Shown piece after piece: positions 43,576 through 51,424 of a DNA stretch of 64,000 nt. The stretch spans positions 1,302,001 through 1,366,000 of the forward strand of contig NZ_LT635455.1 of the NCBI RefSeq assembly GCF_900119915.1, written 5' to 3'. Both the position numbers and the translations under genes were made by a program. This DNA is from Olsenella timonensis. Its GTDB lineage: Bacteria > Actinomycetota > Coriobacteriia > Coriobacteriales > Atopobiaceae. The notes beneath the pieces are model-generated. The model worked only from the letters and a program-made list of their open reading frames with translations. It was not told the DNA's origin and did no database searches. Positions within the stretch are counted from its first letter, which is position 1, and each line of letters starts with the position of its first letter.

Positions 43576-44523
43576 CTAGCCCCTCCCGGCATCCTCCCCG
43601 GCCTCGTCGACGAGGGCCTGGAGGCGCAGCACGCGATGGTACATGGCGGACTTTGACGCCGGCGGGTCGAGCAGCTCGCCGAGCGCGGCGAGGGAGAGCT
43701 CGGGGTTGGCGCGCCGCACGCGGCAGAACTCGCGCAGGGCGGGAGGCAGCGCCGAGAGCCCCGGCGCGCGCTCGGCGCGCTCGATCAGCTCGAGCTGCTC
43801 CGCCGCGGCGCCGGTGGAGCGCGCCTGGTTCGCCATCTCCGCGTTCACGCGACGGTTGACGTCGTTCTTGACGGACTTCTTCGCGCGCGCGACGTCGACG
43901 AAGCGCGCCGTCCTGAGCGCACCCATGCCGCGCAGGAGCGCGCTCACGTCGTCGTAGCTCTTGAGGTAGATCGCAAAGGCACCGCGGCGACGGTTGAGGC
44001 GGGCCGCCGCGCCCAGGGTGCCGACGAGGCGCACGAGGTCGGAGGCGTAGTCCTCCCCCGTCACGGCGACCTCGAGGTGGAACTCGCCGCGCGGGTCGGC
44101 GATGAAGCCACCCGCCATGAAGGCCCCGCGCACGTAGGCGGCTCGCGCGGCGGCAGAGGAGACGAGCGCGGCGGGGACGCCGGGGAGCAGGCCGCGCCCC
44201 GGGGCGAGGATGCCCAGGCGCACGAGGTCGCGGTCGAGCCCCTCCTGCTCGGGGATCTCGATCAGGTAGTTGCGCGTCTTGTGCAGGACCGAGCGCCGCA
44301 CGGTGAGGGCGGTCTCGAGGTCGAAGAGCTTGTGCGTGAGCTTGATCACGGTGCGCGCCACGGCGCCGGTCTCGGTGGCGACCCTGAGCGAGTAGCGGCC
44401 CGAGCCGTGGAAGGAGAGCGTGCCGCAGATGCGCACGAGCGCCGAGAGCTGTGCCAGCTCGGCTGCGGGCGAGGGGGCCTCCACGCGGGAAAGCTCGTCT
44501 TTGACCTCTGCGGTGAACGACAT
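43576..44523 (-). CDS. whiA: DNA-binding protein WhiA
   Basis: 315 residues. N-terminal part is a degenerate LAGLIDADG homing-endonuclease fold (MSFTAEVKDELSRVE, then ELAQLSALVRICGTLSFHGS and YVRGAFMAGGFIADPRGEFH), and the C-terminal part is a helix-turn-helix (LPPALREFCRVRRANPELSL, LGELLDPPASKSAMYHRV). It regulates cell division and sporulation genes in actinobacteria and Firmicutes. It follows rapZ directly (one base between). The yvcK gene that often lies between them is absent. Confidence 0.95.
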   Translation of the reverse strand: MSFTAEVKDELSRVEAPSPAAELAQLSALVRICGTLSFHGSGRYSLRVATETGAVARTVIKLTHKLFDLETALTVRRSVLHKTRNYLIEIPEQEGLDRDLVRLGILAPGRGLLPGVPAALVSSAAARAAYVRGAFMAGGFIADPRGEFHLEVAVTGEDYASDLVRLVGTLGAAARLNRRRGAFAIYLKSYDDVSALLRGMGALRTARFVDVARAKKSVKNDVNRRVNAEMANQARSTGAAAEQLELIERAERAPGLSALPPALREFCRVRRANPELSLAALGELLDPPASKSAMYHRVLRLQALVDEAGEDAGRG

Positions 44524-44524
44524 G

Positions 44525-45451
44525 CTAGCTCGTCCTGACGTTGGCCAGCGCGAGGTCGCGGTGGGAGATGCTCACGTGGTAGCCGCTCTTCTCGAGATAG
44601 GACGCGGTCGCCTCGGCAATGGCAACGCTGCGGTGCTGGCCGCCCGTGCACCCCACGGCGATGGAGAGGTGGCTCTTGCCCTCGGCTACGTAGCCGGGCA
44701 TGGCAACGTCGAGCAGGCGCTCCCAGGCGTCCATGAACCTTTCGGTCGCGGGATTGCCCAGGACGAAGTCGGCGACCAGGCGGTCCCTGCCCGTCAGCGT
44801 TCGCATCTCCGGGTCGTAGAAGGGGTTGGGCAGGAAGCGCACGTCGATCATGAGGTCGGCCTCGACCGGCATACCGTGCTTGAAGCCGAACGAGAAGACC
44901 GAGACCTCCATGAGCTGCTGGTCGGTGAGCTCCGAGAACGCCCGGCGCAGACGGGAGCGCAGGTCCCTCGGGCGCAGGCGGCTCGTGTCGATCACCAGGT
45001 CCGCGGCGTCGCGCACGGCGCTGAGCTGCGCGCGCTCGCGGGCGATCGTGCGGTCGAGAGGCTCGCCCGCCACCGCGAGCGGGTGACGGCGGCGGTTCTC
45101 GTCATAGCGGCGCATGAGGACCTCGTCGGAGGTGTCGAGAAACACCACCGAGCAGGAGATCTCATGGTCGCGAAGGAGCTTCACCGACTCGGAGAACTCG
45201 TCGAAGAGGCCCTGGCTGCGCAGGTCGCAGGTCACGGCGAGGTGCCGGCCGACCCCGGTGTTGATGCCGACTATCTCCGCGAGCTGCAGGAGCAGGCGGG
45301 GCGGGAGGTTGTCGATGCAGTAGTAGCCCATGTCCTCGAAGACGTGGAGGGCCTGGGTGCGGCCGGAGCCGGACATGCCGGTGACCACCACGACGTCGGG
45401 CACGCGGGCGGCGCTCTCGCGGGCGCGCATCTGCTGGCCAGCCTCGCTCAT
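44525..45451 (-). CDS. rapZ: RNase adapter/nucleotide-binding protein RapZ (YvcJ)
   Basis: 308 residues. N-terminal P-loop VVVTGMSGSGRTQALHVFED carries Arg where Lys is usual, as also seen in actinobacterial members. Family segments are GYYCIDNLPPRLL, DTSDEVLMRRYDENRRRHPL (~110), SFGFKHGMPVEADLMIDVRF (~185), and GCTGGQHRSVAIAEA (~268). In enterobacteria RapZ senses glucosamine-6-phosphate and directs an RNase to a small RNA; in Gram-positives its role is less clear. It is cotranscribed with whiA. Confidence 0.95.
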   Translation of the reverse strand: MSEAGQQMRARESAARVPDVVVVTGMSGSGRTQALHVFEDMGYYCIDNLPPRLLLQLAEIVGINTGVGRHLAVTCDLRSQGLFDEFSESVKLLRDHEISCSVVFLDTSDEVLMRRYDENRRRHPLAVAGEPLDRTIARERAQLSAVRDAADLVIDTSRLRPRDLRSRLRRAFSELTDQQLMEVSVFSFGFKHGMPVEADLMIDVRFLPNPFYDPEMRTLTGRDRLVADFVLGNPATERFMDAWERLLDVAMPGYVAEGKSHLSIAVGCTGGQHRSVAIAEATASYLEKSGYHVSISHRDLALANVRTS

Positions 45452-45514
45452 GGAGCTCCCTTCTCGTCTGTTCGAGTATACCCCGAGGCGGACGGCGAGA
45501 AGGGCGCCGGGCCG

Positions 45515-46264
45515 CTACTCCCCCACCGCGACCACGTTGGCGAGCCCTCGGTACTCCTGCGGCACGTCGCCGGCGGTGAGGATCTGCGCGGAGGCGAAGG
45601 GCGCGAAGCTGACGCGGCTCGTGCGGCCGAACTTGCTCGCGTCGGAGAGCACGTAGCGGCGCTCGGCGCGCTCCATGGAGGCCTGCTTGACCTGGGCCTC
45701 GCTGCGGTCGGGTGTGGTGTAGCCGGCGTCCTCGGTGATGCCGTTGGATCCCCAGAACCCCAGCGTGAAGTGGTAGCGCTCCAGCGACGCGATGGCGTCG
45801 GGGCCCACGAGGGCCTCCGTGGCGCTCTTGAGCTCGCCGCCGAGCACCGTGACGCGGCACCCGCGCGCGGCGAGCGCCGTCGCGTGCGAGACGGAGTCGG
45901 TCACGTAGAGCGCGCGCGTCTCGGTGATGCGCGCCACGAGGGCCTCGGTCGAGGTGCCCGCGTCGACGTAGACGAAGTCGTCGGGGCCGATGAGGCCCGC
46001 GGCGTACTCGGCGATGGCGCGCTTCTCCTCGTCGTGCAGGCCGTGGCGCTCCAGGAGCGTGAGGTCGCGCGTGAGGTGGGCCGCCTCGCGGGCGGTGGCG
46101 CCGCCGTGCACCTTGACGAGGCGGTGGGCCTGGTCGAGCTTGTCGAGGTCCCGGCGGATGGTGGACTCGGAGATGCTGAGCGCCGAGGCGAGCTCCGAGA
46201 CGCTCGCGGTGCCGCGGCGCTCCACCATCTCCACGATGCGCGCGAGGCGCTCCTCGGCGATCAT
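45515..46264 (-). CDS. DeoR/GlpR-family transcriptional regulator
   Basis: 249 residues. N-terminal helix-turn-helix (RIVEMVERRGTASVSELASA, SISESTIRRDLDKL), then a sugar-phosphate binding domain with YVDAGTSTEALVARI (~95) and FWGSNGITEDAGYTT (~175). Such regulators release their operators when they bind a phosphosugar. It starts one base after the oxidoreductase gene and so is made with it. The operator-like repeats ahead of the oxidoreductase are its likely target. Confidence 0.93.
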   Translation of the reverse strand: MIAEERLARIVEMVERRGTASVSELASALSISESTIRRDLDKLDQAHRLVKVHGGATAREAAHLTRDLTLLERHGLHDEEKRAIAEYAAGLIGPDDFVYVDAGTSTEALVARITETRALYVTDSVSHATALAARGCRVTVLGGELKSATEALVGPDAIASLERYHFTLGFWGSNGITEDAGYTTPDRSEAQVKQASMERAERRYVLSDASKFGRTSRVSFAPFASAQILTAGDVPQEYRGLANVVAVGE

Positions 46265-46265
46265 G

Positions 46266-47351
46266 CTAGCGCTCCTCGGGGTAGACGACGCCCCAGTCGG
46301 CGCGCAGGCGGGTCATGAGCTCCATCACGTCTGCGGCGTAGCCGAGAAGGACGCGCTTCTCGGCGTCGCCGGCCACGGCGGCCTCGAGGTCGGCCATCTC
46401 GTAGCAGAGGGCGTAGGCCTCCTCGCCGCACGTCACGGTCTCGCGGCGGCCGTCGGCGGTCCAGACGATCGTGGCCGTGTCGGCGCGCGGGTACTCCCCG
46501 ACCTCGACGTAGCACTCGTCGAAGGAGACGACGGCGCGCTTGGGCTGCTTGGAGTGCAGGGTCAGCGAGACGACGCCGAGCTGGCCCTCGGCGTTGCGGC
46601 ACACGATGCCGCCCGCCACGTCGACGCCCGTCTCGCAGAGGTTGCCGAGCGAGACCACCTCGTGCGGCTGGGACGCCATGAACAGGCGCATCAGGCTGAG
46701 CGCGTAGACGCCGATGTCGAGCATCGCGCCGCCGGCGAGCCTGGGGTTGTAGAAGCGGTTGGTGAGGTCACCGTACTCCTTGTAGGAACCGAAGTTGAGC
46801 TGCGCCAGGTTCATGCGGCCAAACTCGCCGGTAGCCGCGCGGCGACGAAGCTCCTGGTAGAGCGGCATGTGCAGAATCGTGGTGGCATCCATGAGCACGA
46901 CGCCGTGGGCGTCGGCGATCGCGCGCGCCTCGTCGAGCTCGGCGGAGTTCAGTGTGATGGACTTCTCGCAGAGCACGTGCTTGCCGGCGGCCAGCGCGCC
47001 GCGCAGGTAGCGGATGTGGGTGTTGTGCGGCGTGGTGATGTAGACGGCGTCGATAGCGGGGTCGGCGTAGAGCTCCTCGCAGGTGTCGTAGACGCGCTCC
47101 ACGCCGTGCCTCTCGGCGAAGGCGACGGCCTTCTCGCGCGTGCGGTTCGTGACGCCGGCCAGCCTCCGGCCCGCGAGCGCGAGCGACTCGGCCATTTGGT
47201 TGGCGATGACGCCACAGCCGATGACGGCCCAGTTGAGCTGGGGCGCCGTGAAGATGTCGCCAGGGAACGGCTTGCCCTGGACGGAGGCGAAGGCCGCGGA
47301 GGCGGCAGCGGCGGCGTCGAGCGGGGCGGCGGTCTGTGCGGTGTCTGACAT
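46266..47351 (-). CDS. Gfo/Idh/MocA-family oxidoreductase
   Basis: 361 residues. NAD(P)-binding fold with WAVIGCGVIANQMAESLALAG after a ~30-residue Ala-rich leader, the catalytic-lysine motif KHVLCEKSITLN (~120), and a C-terminal beta-sheet domain with NFGSYKEYGDL and LAGGAMLDIGVYALSLM. Family members oxidise or isomerise sugars, inositols or similar compounds. Start at 47351 follows CAGGAGACTCC. The DeoR regulator downstream suggests that it belongs to a sugar pathway; substrate unknown. Confidence 0.93.
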   Translation of the reverse strand: MSDTAQTAAPLDAAAAASAAFASVQGKPFPGDIFTAPQLNWAVIGCGVIANQMAESLALAGRRLAGVTNRTREKAVAFAERHGVERVYDTCEELYADPAIDAVYITTPHNTHIRYLRGALAAGKHVLCEKSITLNSAELDEARAIADAHGVVLMDATTILHMPLYQELRRRAATGEFGRMNLAQLNFGSYKEYGDLTNRFYNPRLAGGAMLDIGVYALSLMRLFMASQPHEVVSLGNLCETGVDVAGGIVCRNAEGQLGVVSLTLHSKQPKRAVVSFDECYVEVGEYPRADTATIVWTADGRRETVTCGEEAYALCYEMADLEAAVAGDAEKRVLLGYAADVMELMTRLRADWGVVYPEER

Positions 47352-47385
47352 GGAGTCTCCTGTTCTTCTCGCTTTGTGAGTCTCA

Positions 47386-47497
47386 TTTTTGCGCAAATTC
47401 TTCCAAAAATGGGCACATTTGCGCAAACCGGCGGCAAGCGGTCGATATTCTCCGCCTAACGGTCAATTTCTTTCAATTTTAGTCATTTTTACGCAAT
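47386..47497. promoter_or_regulatory. Repeated TTTGCGCAAA-like operator sites
   Basis: TTTGCGCAAA at 47388-47397, the same palindrome at 47418-47427, and a variant TTTACGCAAT at 47488-47497. The first two are exactly 30 bases apart centre to centre and the third 70 further. They lie upstream of the oxidoreductase/DeoR pair in an A/T-rich zone that also has GAAA-type runs on the minus strand. Confidence 0.6.
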
Positions 47498-47548
47498 AGT
47501 CGAGCAAAACTGCGCATATCAGGCCGGGGCGCACACCCCTCGCCCCCC

Positions 47549-48241
47549 CTACGACAGCGCGTCGGCGAACCAGCCGGTCACGGTTGTCGGGTGGGTGATC
47601 GCGGTGCCCACGACCACAGCCCAGGCGCCGGCGTCGAGGGCGGCGCGGGCGTCGGCCGGCGTGTGGACGTGGCCCTCGCACACGATCGGCACCCCCGGGA
47701 ACTCCGCGACCGCAGCGCGCAGAAGTGGCAGGTCGGGGCCGTCGTCAAGCGCCGTGCCCGCCGCAGCACGCCCATGGGAGAGCGTGGTGGAGACCAGCTC
47801 GCAGCCCGCCGCCGCGGCGCGTCGGACGTCTTCGATCGTGGCGCAGTCGGCCATGAGCGCCACGTCGGTGGCGGCGCGGACGGCCTCGACCGTCTGCTCG
47901 AACGTGCGGCCGTCGGGTCGGGCGCGGTCGGTGGCGTCGAGGGCGACCACGTCGGCGCCGGCATTCGCGCAGGCAAGCGCGTGGCGCAGCGTGGGCGTGA
48001 TGAAGACCCCCTCGTGCCCCTCCTTCCACAGGCCGATCACGGGCACCTCGACGCGCCCCTTGACCGCGGCGATGTCGGCGAGCCCCTGGCAGCGGATCGC
48101 GGCCGCCCCTCCCAGCTCGCAGGCACGCGCCATCTGCGCCATGGTCTCGGGATGGCGCAGCGGCTCGCCGGGGTACGCCTGGACGCTCACGATGAGCCCG
48201 CCCCGCAGGGCGGCGACGATCGGATGGACGCTCGCGCTCAC
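47549..48241 (-). CDS. nanE: N-acetylmannosamine-6-phosphate 2-epimerase NanE
   Basis: 230 residues, TIM barrel. It converts ManNAc-6-P to GlcNAc-6-P in sialic acid and amino-sugar use. Motifs are LRGGLIVSVQAYPGEPLRHP at the start, VPVIGLWKEGHEGVFITPT (catalytic Lys in IGLWK), VVALDATDRARPDG, LMADCATIEDVRRA, and VVGTAITHPTTVTGWF. It starts one base after uvrC and ends the femX-uvrC-nanE run. No sialic acid lyase or kinase is in the window. Confidence 0.95.
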   Translation of the reverse strand: MSASVHPIVAALRGGLIVSVQAYPGEPLRHPETMAQMARACELGGAAAIRCQGLADIAAVKGRVEVPVIGLWKEGHEGVFITPTLRHALACANAGADVVALDATDRARPDGRTFEQTVEAVRAATDVALMADCATIEDVRRAAAAGCELVSTTLSHGRAAAGTALDDGPDLPLLRAAVAEFPGVPIVCEGHVHTPADARAALDAGAWAVVVGTAITHPTTVTGWFADALS

Positions 48242-48242
48242 G

Positions 48243-50216
48243 TCACTCCCCTCCCGCGGGGCCCTCGGCGCCCGCGTCCCTCTCTGCCGGCCCCTCCGGG
48301 CCCAGCTCGTGCAGCGCCTGCCACACGGCGCGCGCCACCTCGGCGGGCACGCCGGGCGTCTGCGCGATCTGCTCCTCGCTCGCGGCGCGCAGGCGCCTGA
48401 GCGAGCCGAACCTCCTCATGAGCGCGCGGCGGCGCTTGGGGCCCACCCCCGGCACGTCGTCGATCACCGAGCGCGTCATCGCCTTGTCGCGCAGCTCCCG
48501 GTGGAACGTGATGGCAAAGCGGTGCGACTCGTCGCGCACCTGCTTGATGAGGTAGAGCGACGGCGAGCCGCTCGGCAGCACGACCGGCGTGTCGTCCCAC
48601 GGCACGAAGATCTCCTCGTCCGACTTGGCGAGGCCGCACACGGGGATGTCGAGCCCCAGCTCCTCGAGCTGCGCCGTCGCCGCCGTGAGCTGTGGCTTGC
48701 CGCCGTCGACGACGAGCAGGTCGGGACGGCGCCCAAAGCGCTCGTCGGCCATGCGCTCCGGGGAGTAGCGCCTCCCCAGCACCTCCGACATCGAGACGAA
48801 GTCGTTGGCCTCGGTGAGCGGCGTCTGGATCTTGAAGCGCCGGTACTGGGACTTGTCCGGCCGCCCGTTGGTGAAGACCACCATCGACGCCACCGTAAAG
48901 TGGCCGTGGAGGGTGGAGATGTCGAAGCACTCGATGCGCATCGGCGGGGCGTCCAGCGCCAGCGCGCTCTCCAGCTGGAGCAGCGCCTGGTTCGTACGCT
49001 CGTCGGCATAGCCGGTCTTGACCATGTGGCGCATGAGCGCGTGCCGGGCGTTGGTCGCCGCCATGTCGAGCAGGTGGCGCTTCTCGCCGCGGCGCGGGCG
49101 GTGGAGGTGCACCGGCCGCCCGCGCTTCTCGGAGAGCCAGCCCTCCAGGACCTCGGCGTCGGAGAGCTCGCAGTCGAGGTCGACCTCAGCCGGGAGGTCG
49201 GCCGTCTCGTCGTAGTAGCGCTTCAAAAAGCCGCCGACCAGCTCCTCCTCGCCCACGTCGAGCCCCTTGTCCAGGATGAACTCGACGGAGCGCACCGTGC
49301 GGCCCTCGCGGACCACGAAGACGCAGGCGCAGCTTATGGTCTCCTCGCGGTAGATGCCGATGAGGTCGGCGCTCACGTTGGACGAGAAGACCACCTGCTG
49401 GCGGTCGTCGAGGGCGTCCAGCCCCTCGAGGCGCGCCTTGAGGCGACCCGCTCGCTCGAAGTCGAGGTTGGCGGCGGCCTCGCGCATCTGGTCGGTCAGC
49501 TCGCCGACGATCGCGCGGCGGTTGCCGGCGAGGAAGCTCTCGACCTGGCGCACGTGGCGCGCGTACTCCACCGTGTCGATCATGCCGGCGCACACGCCGG
49601 GTCCGCGCCCCACGTGGTAGTCGAAGCAGGGGCGGCAGCGCTGGGCGAGGACCAGGTTGGCGACGGCCGCCTGCGACGGGTCGCGGTCGAGGACGCGCTT
49701 GGCGCGCTTCCACTCCGCGCAGGTCGCCATGCAGATGGGCACCACCTTGCGCAGGGTGTCGATGGTCTCGCGGGCAGCACGGGCGTCGGTGTAGGGGCCG
49801 AAGTAGCGCGTCCCCTTGCGGTGACGCTCGCGCGTGTACTTGATCGCGGGGAAGACGTCCGACTCGGTGATCGCGATGAAGGGGTAGCTCTTGTCGTCCT
49901 TGTAGTCGACGTTGAAGTAGGGGTGGTACTGCGCGATGAGGTTGCGCTCCAGCACGAGCGCCTCGTGCTCGGAGCCCACGACGACGTAGTCGAAGTCGCG
50001 GACCACCTGCATCATGAGCGGGATCTTCTCGCGCTCGTCGGAGAGCGTCACGTACTGGCGCATGCGCGCGCGCAGGCTCTTGGCCTTGCCCACGTAGACG
50101 ACCTCGCCCCTCGCGTCCTTCCAGAGGTAGCACCCGGGCTCGGTGGGGACCTGGGCGACGCGGGCGGCGAGAAGGTCGAGGTGGTCGTCGGGGATGTCGG
50201 CGGCGGGGCCGGGCAT
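48243..50216 (-). CDS. uvrC: Excinuclease ABC subunit UvrC
   Basis: 657 residues. GIY-YIG nuclease at the N-terminus (PTEPGCYLWKDARGEVVYVG, ~25-45, with KAKSLRARMRQY) makes the 3' cut. A cysteine-rich stretch follows (CRPCFDYHVGRGPGVCAGM), then the UvrB-binding UVR motif (~210-240), an RNase H-like nuclease (RIECFDISTLHGHFTVASMV, LLVVDGGKPQL) for the 5' cut, and a helix-hairpin-helix pair near 590-625. Full length. It starts one base after the femX stop codon. Confidence 0.97.
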   Translation of the reverse strand: MPGPAADIPDDHLDLLAARVAQVPTEPGCYLWKDARGEVVYVGKAKSLRARMRQYVTLSDEREKIPLMMQVVRDFDYVVVGSEHEALVLERNLIAQYHPYFNVDYKDDKSYPFIAITESDVFPAIKYTRERHRKGTRYFGPYTDARAARETIDTLRKVVPICMATCAEWKRAKRVLDRDPSQAAVANLVLAQRCRPCFDYHVGRGPGVCAGMIDTVEYARHVRQVESFLAGNRRAIVGELTDQMREAAANLDFERAGRLKARLEGLDALDDRQQVVFSSNVSADLIGIYREETISCACVFVVREGRTVRSVEFILDKGLDVGEEELVGGFLKRYYDETADLPAEVDLDCELSDAEVLEGWLSEKRGRPVHLHRPRRGEKRHLLDMAATNARHALMRHMVKTGYADERTNQALLQLESALALDAPPMRIECFDISTLHGHFTVASMVVFTNGRPDKSQYRRFKIQTPLTEANDFVSMSEVLGRRYSPERMADERFGRRPDLLVVDGGKPQLTAATAQLEELGLDIPVCGLAKSDEEIFVPWDDTPVVLPSGSPSLYLIKQVRDESHRFAITFHRELRDKAMTRSVIDDVPGVGPKRRRALMRRFGSLRRLRAASEEQIAQTPGVPAEVARAVWQALHELGPEGPAERDAGAEGPAGGE

Positions 50217-50217
50217 G

Positions 50218-51186
50218 CTACTTGAACAGCTTCCGGTACAGCTTGAGGGCGGCGTCCCAGACGTGGTAGAGCGGCGAGAGCGGCCGGTCGAACGACCCCA
50301 CCCACACGGTGGGCTCGCCGGCGAAGAGCAGCTTGAAGGTGCTCACTCCGCCCTCGAGAAGGCCGTTCAGGTCGTAGAGCCGCGACCCCGCGCGCTTTGC
50401 GGCGACGATGGCCTCCCACTTGAGCAGGTAGTTCGCACGCAGCCGCTTCCCCTCGTCGGTCACGCCGCCCCACAGCTCGAACGCCGTCCCGGACGTGGCC
50501 ACGTTCCACAGGAAGGCGAGCGCGCGGCCCTCGAGCTCGGCGACGAAGACCTGGTTGACGTCGTCGCACGCCGACATCGCCGTGCGATAGTACTCGTCGG
50601 GGTGCAGGGCGAACTCGTCGGCGTCTGCCGTGTGGTGGTAGATGTCGAGAATCGCGTCGAGGTCCGCCTCGGTCGCTCGGCGCACGGCGACGCCCGAGCG
50701 GGCCGCCTTGCGGATGTACTGGCGCGCCTTCTTGGAGTGGAGGCCCGCCATGATCTCCTCCTCGGTGGGGGCGAGGTCGATCGCGGCGGTGCGGGGCAGC
50801 AGGACCTTCTCGGAGCGCTCCCAGCGGTCGCCGAGCGAGAGCTCGCCCTCCCTCACGGCCGGGTCGATCTTGAGGGAGACGGCGGACAGGTTCTCCCGGC
50901 ACCACTCGGCGACCTCGTCGGCCACCTCCGGCAGGAGCTCGGGCGAGGCGACGGGGCCGCGCGGGGCGTAGCAGATGTGGCCGAAGGGCCACGGGAGCCT
51001 GCGTACGAGCACCTGGCAGGCCCCGTCGACGCGGCCGTCGCGCTCGACCACGATGCGGCGCGCCGTCCACGAGCCCGTCCGCTCCTTGAGCTCGCCCCAT
51101 CCCCATGCCTGCATGGGGTGCCCGCCCCGCTCGTCGACGAGCGCGTCCCATTCCTCGGCGGACGTGACCTCGCGATACTCTGTCAT
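50218..51186 (-). CDS. FemX/FemAB-family peptidoglycan bridge aminoacyltransferase
   Basis: 322 residues, two GNAT-like domains. It takes amino acids from aminoacyl-tRNA and adds them to lipid II to build the peptidoglycan crossbridge. Motifs are HPMQAWGWGELKERTGSW near the N-terminus, KKARQYIRKAARSGVAVRRA (~150-170), and LRANYLLKWEAIVAAKRAGS plus YDLNGLLEGGVSTFKLLFAG near the end. The coiled helical arm of FemA is lacking, as in FemX and MurM. 104 bases from its start, on the other strand, is an abnormal tRNA-Thr-like gene, which might be its donor. It heads the femX-uvrC-nanE operon. Confidence 0.92.
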   Translation of the reverse strand: MTEYREVTSAEEWDALVDERGGHPMQAWGWGELKERTGSWTARRIVVERDGRVDGACQVLVRRLPWPFGHICYAPRGPVASPELLPEVADEVAEWCRENLSAVSLKIDPAVREGELSLGDRWERSEKVLLPRTAAIDLAPTEEEIMAGLHSKKARQYIRKAARSGVAVRRATEADLDAILDIYHHTADADEFALHPDEYYRTAMSACDDVNQVFVAELEGRALAFLWNVATSGTAFELWGGVTDEGKRLRANYLLKWEAIVAAKRAGSRLYDLNGLLEGGVSTFKLLFAGEPTVWVGSFDRPLSPLYHVWDAALKLYRKLFK

Positions 51187-51247
51187 GCGCCCTGTCCCCC
51201 CAATGTGGATTTTAGCTGCGCCGTAACTCTACCACGCCCCGCGCGCC

Positions 51248-51275
51248 TTGCATCAACTCGACACACCGCTATACT
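51248..51275 (+). promoter_or_regulatory. Promoter of the tRNA-Thr-like gene
   Basis: TTGCAT (51248-51253), 16 bases, TATACT (51270-51275), 15 bases before the tRNA 5' end. A strong sigma-70 type promoter. Confidence 0.7.
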
Positions 51276-51290
51276 GGGGCACGCTTGCAC

Positions 51291-51365
51291 GCCGATGTAG
51301 CTCAACGTCAGAGCACCGGTCTTGTTTTCCGGGGACGCAGCGTTCGACTCCTGCCATCGGCTCCA
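51291..51365 (+). tRNA. tRNA-Thr (TGT)-like gene with altered D, anticodon and T arms
   Basis: 75 nt with CCA. The acceptor GCCGATG/CATCGGC is perfect, D stem GCTC/GAGC is perfect, anticodon loop CTTGTTT reads TGT (threonine), T loop TTCGACT is normal, and CCA is encoded. Abnormal: the D loop (AACGTCA) lacks the G18-G19 pair; position 37 is T rather than a purine; pair 31-39 is T-T; the T stem must bulge one C (GCAG-C-G against CCTGC) to form. It is a free-standing gene with its own promoter and terminator. It is either a decaying tRNA-Thr or one specialised for a task outside translation. Confidence 0.75.
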
Positions 51366-51374
51366 TGCGCTTCT

Positions 51375-51396
51375 CGGCCGCTCGCGCGGCCTTTTT
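51375..51396 (+). terminator. Intrinsic terminator of the tRNA-Thr-like gene
   Basis: GGCCGC, loop TCGC, GCGGCC, then TTTTT, starting 10 bases after the CCA. Confidence 0.92.
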
Positions 51397-51424
51397 CATG
51401 TCGCGGCCGCGCGCCGGCGACGCG

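Noticed and set aside
51291-51365. Reading the tRNA-like gene as tRNA-Asn or tRNA-Lys
   Set aside because: Placing the universal T33 and seven-base loop gives TGT; other anticodon placements break the stem.
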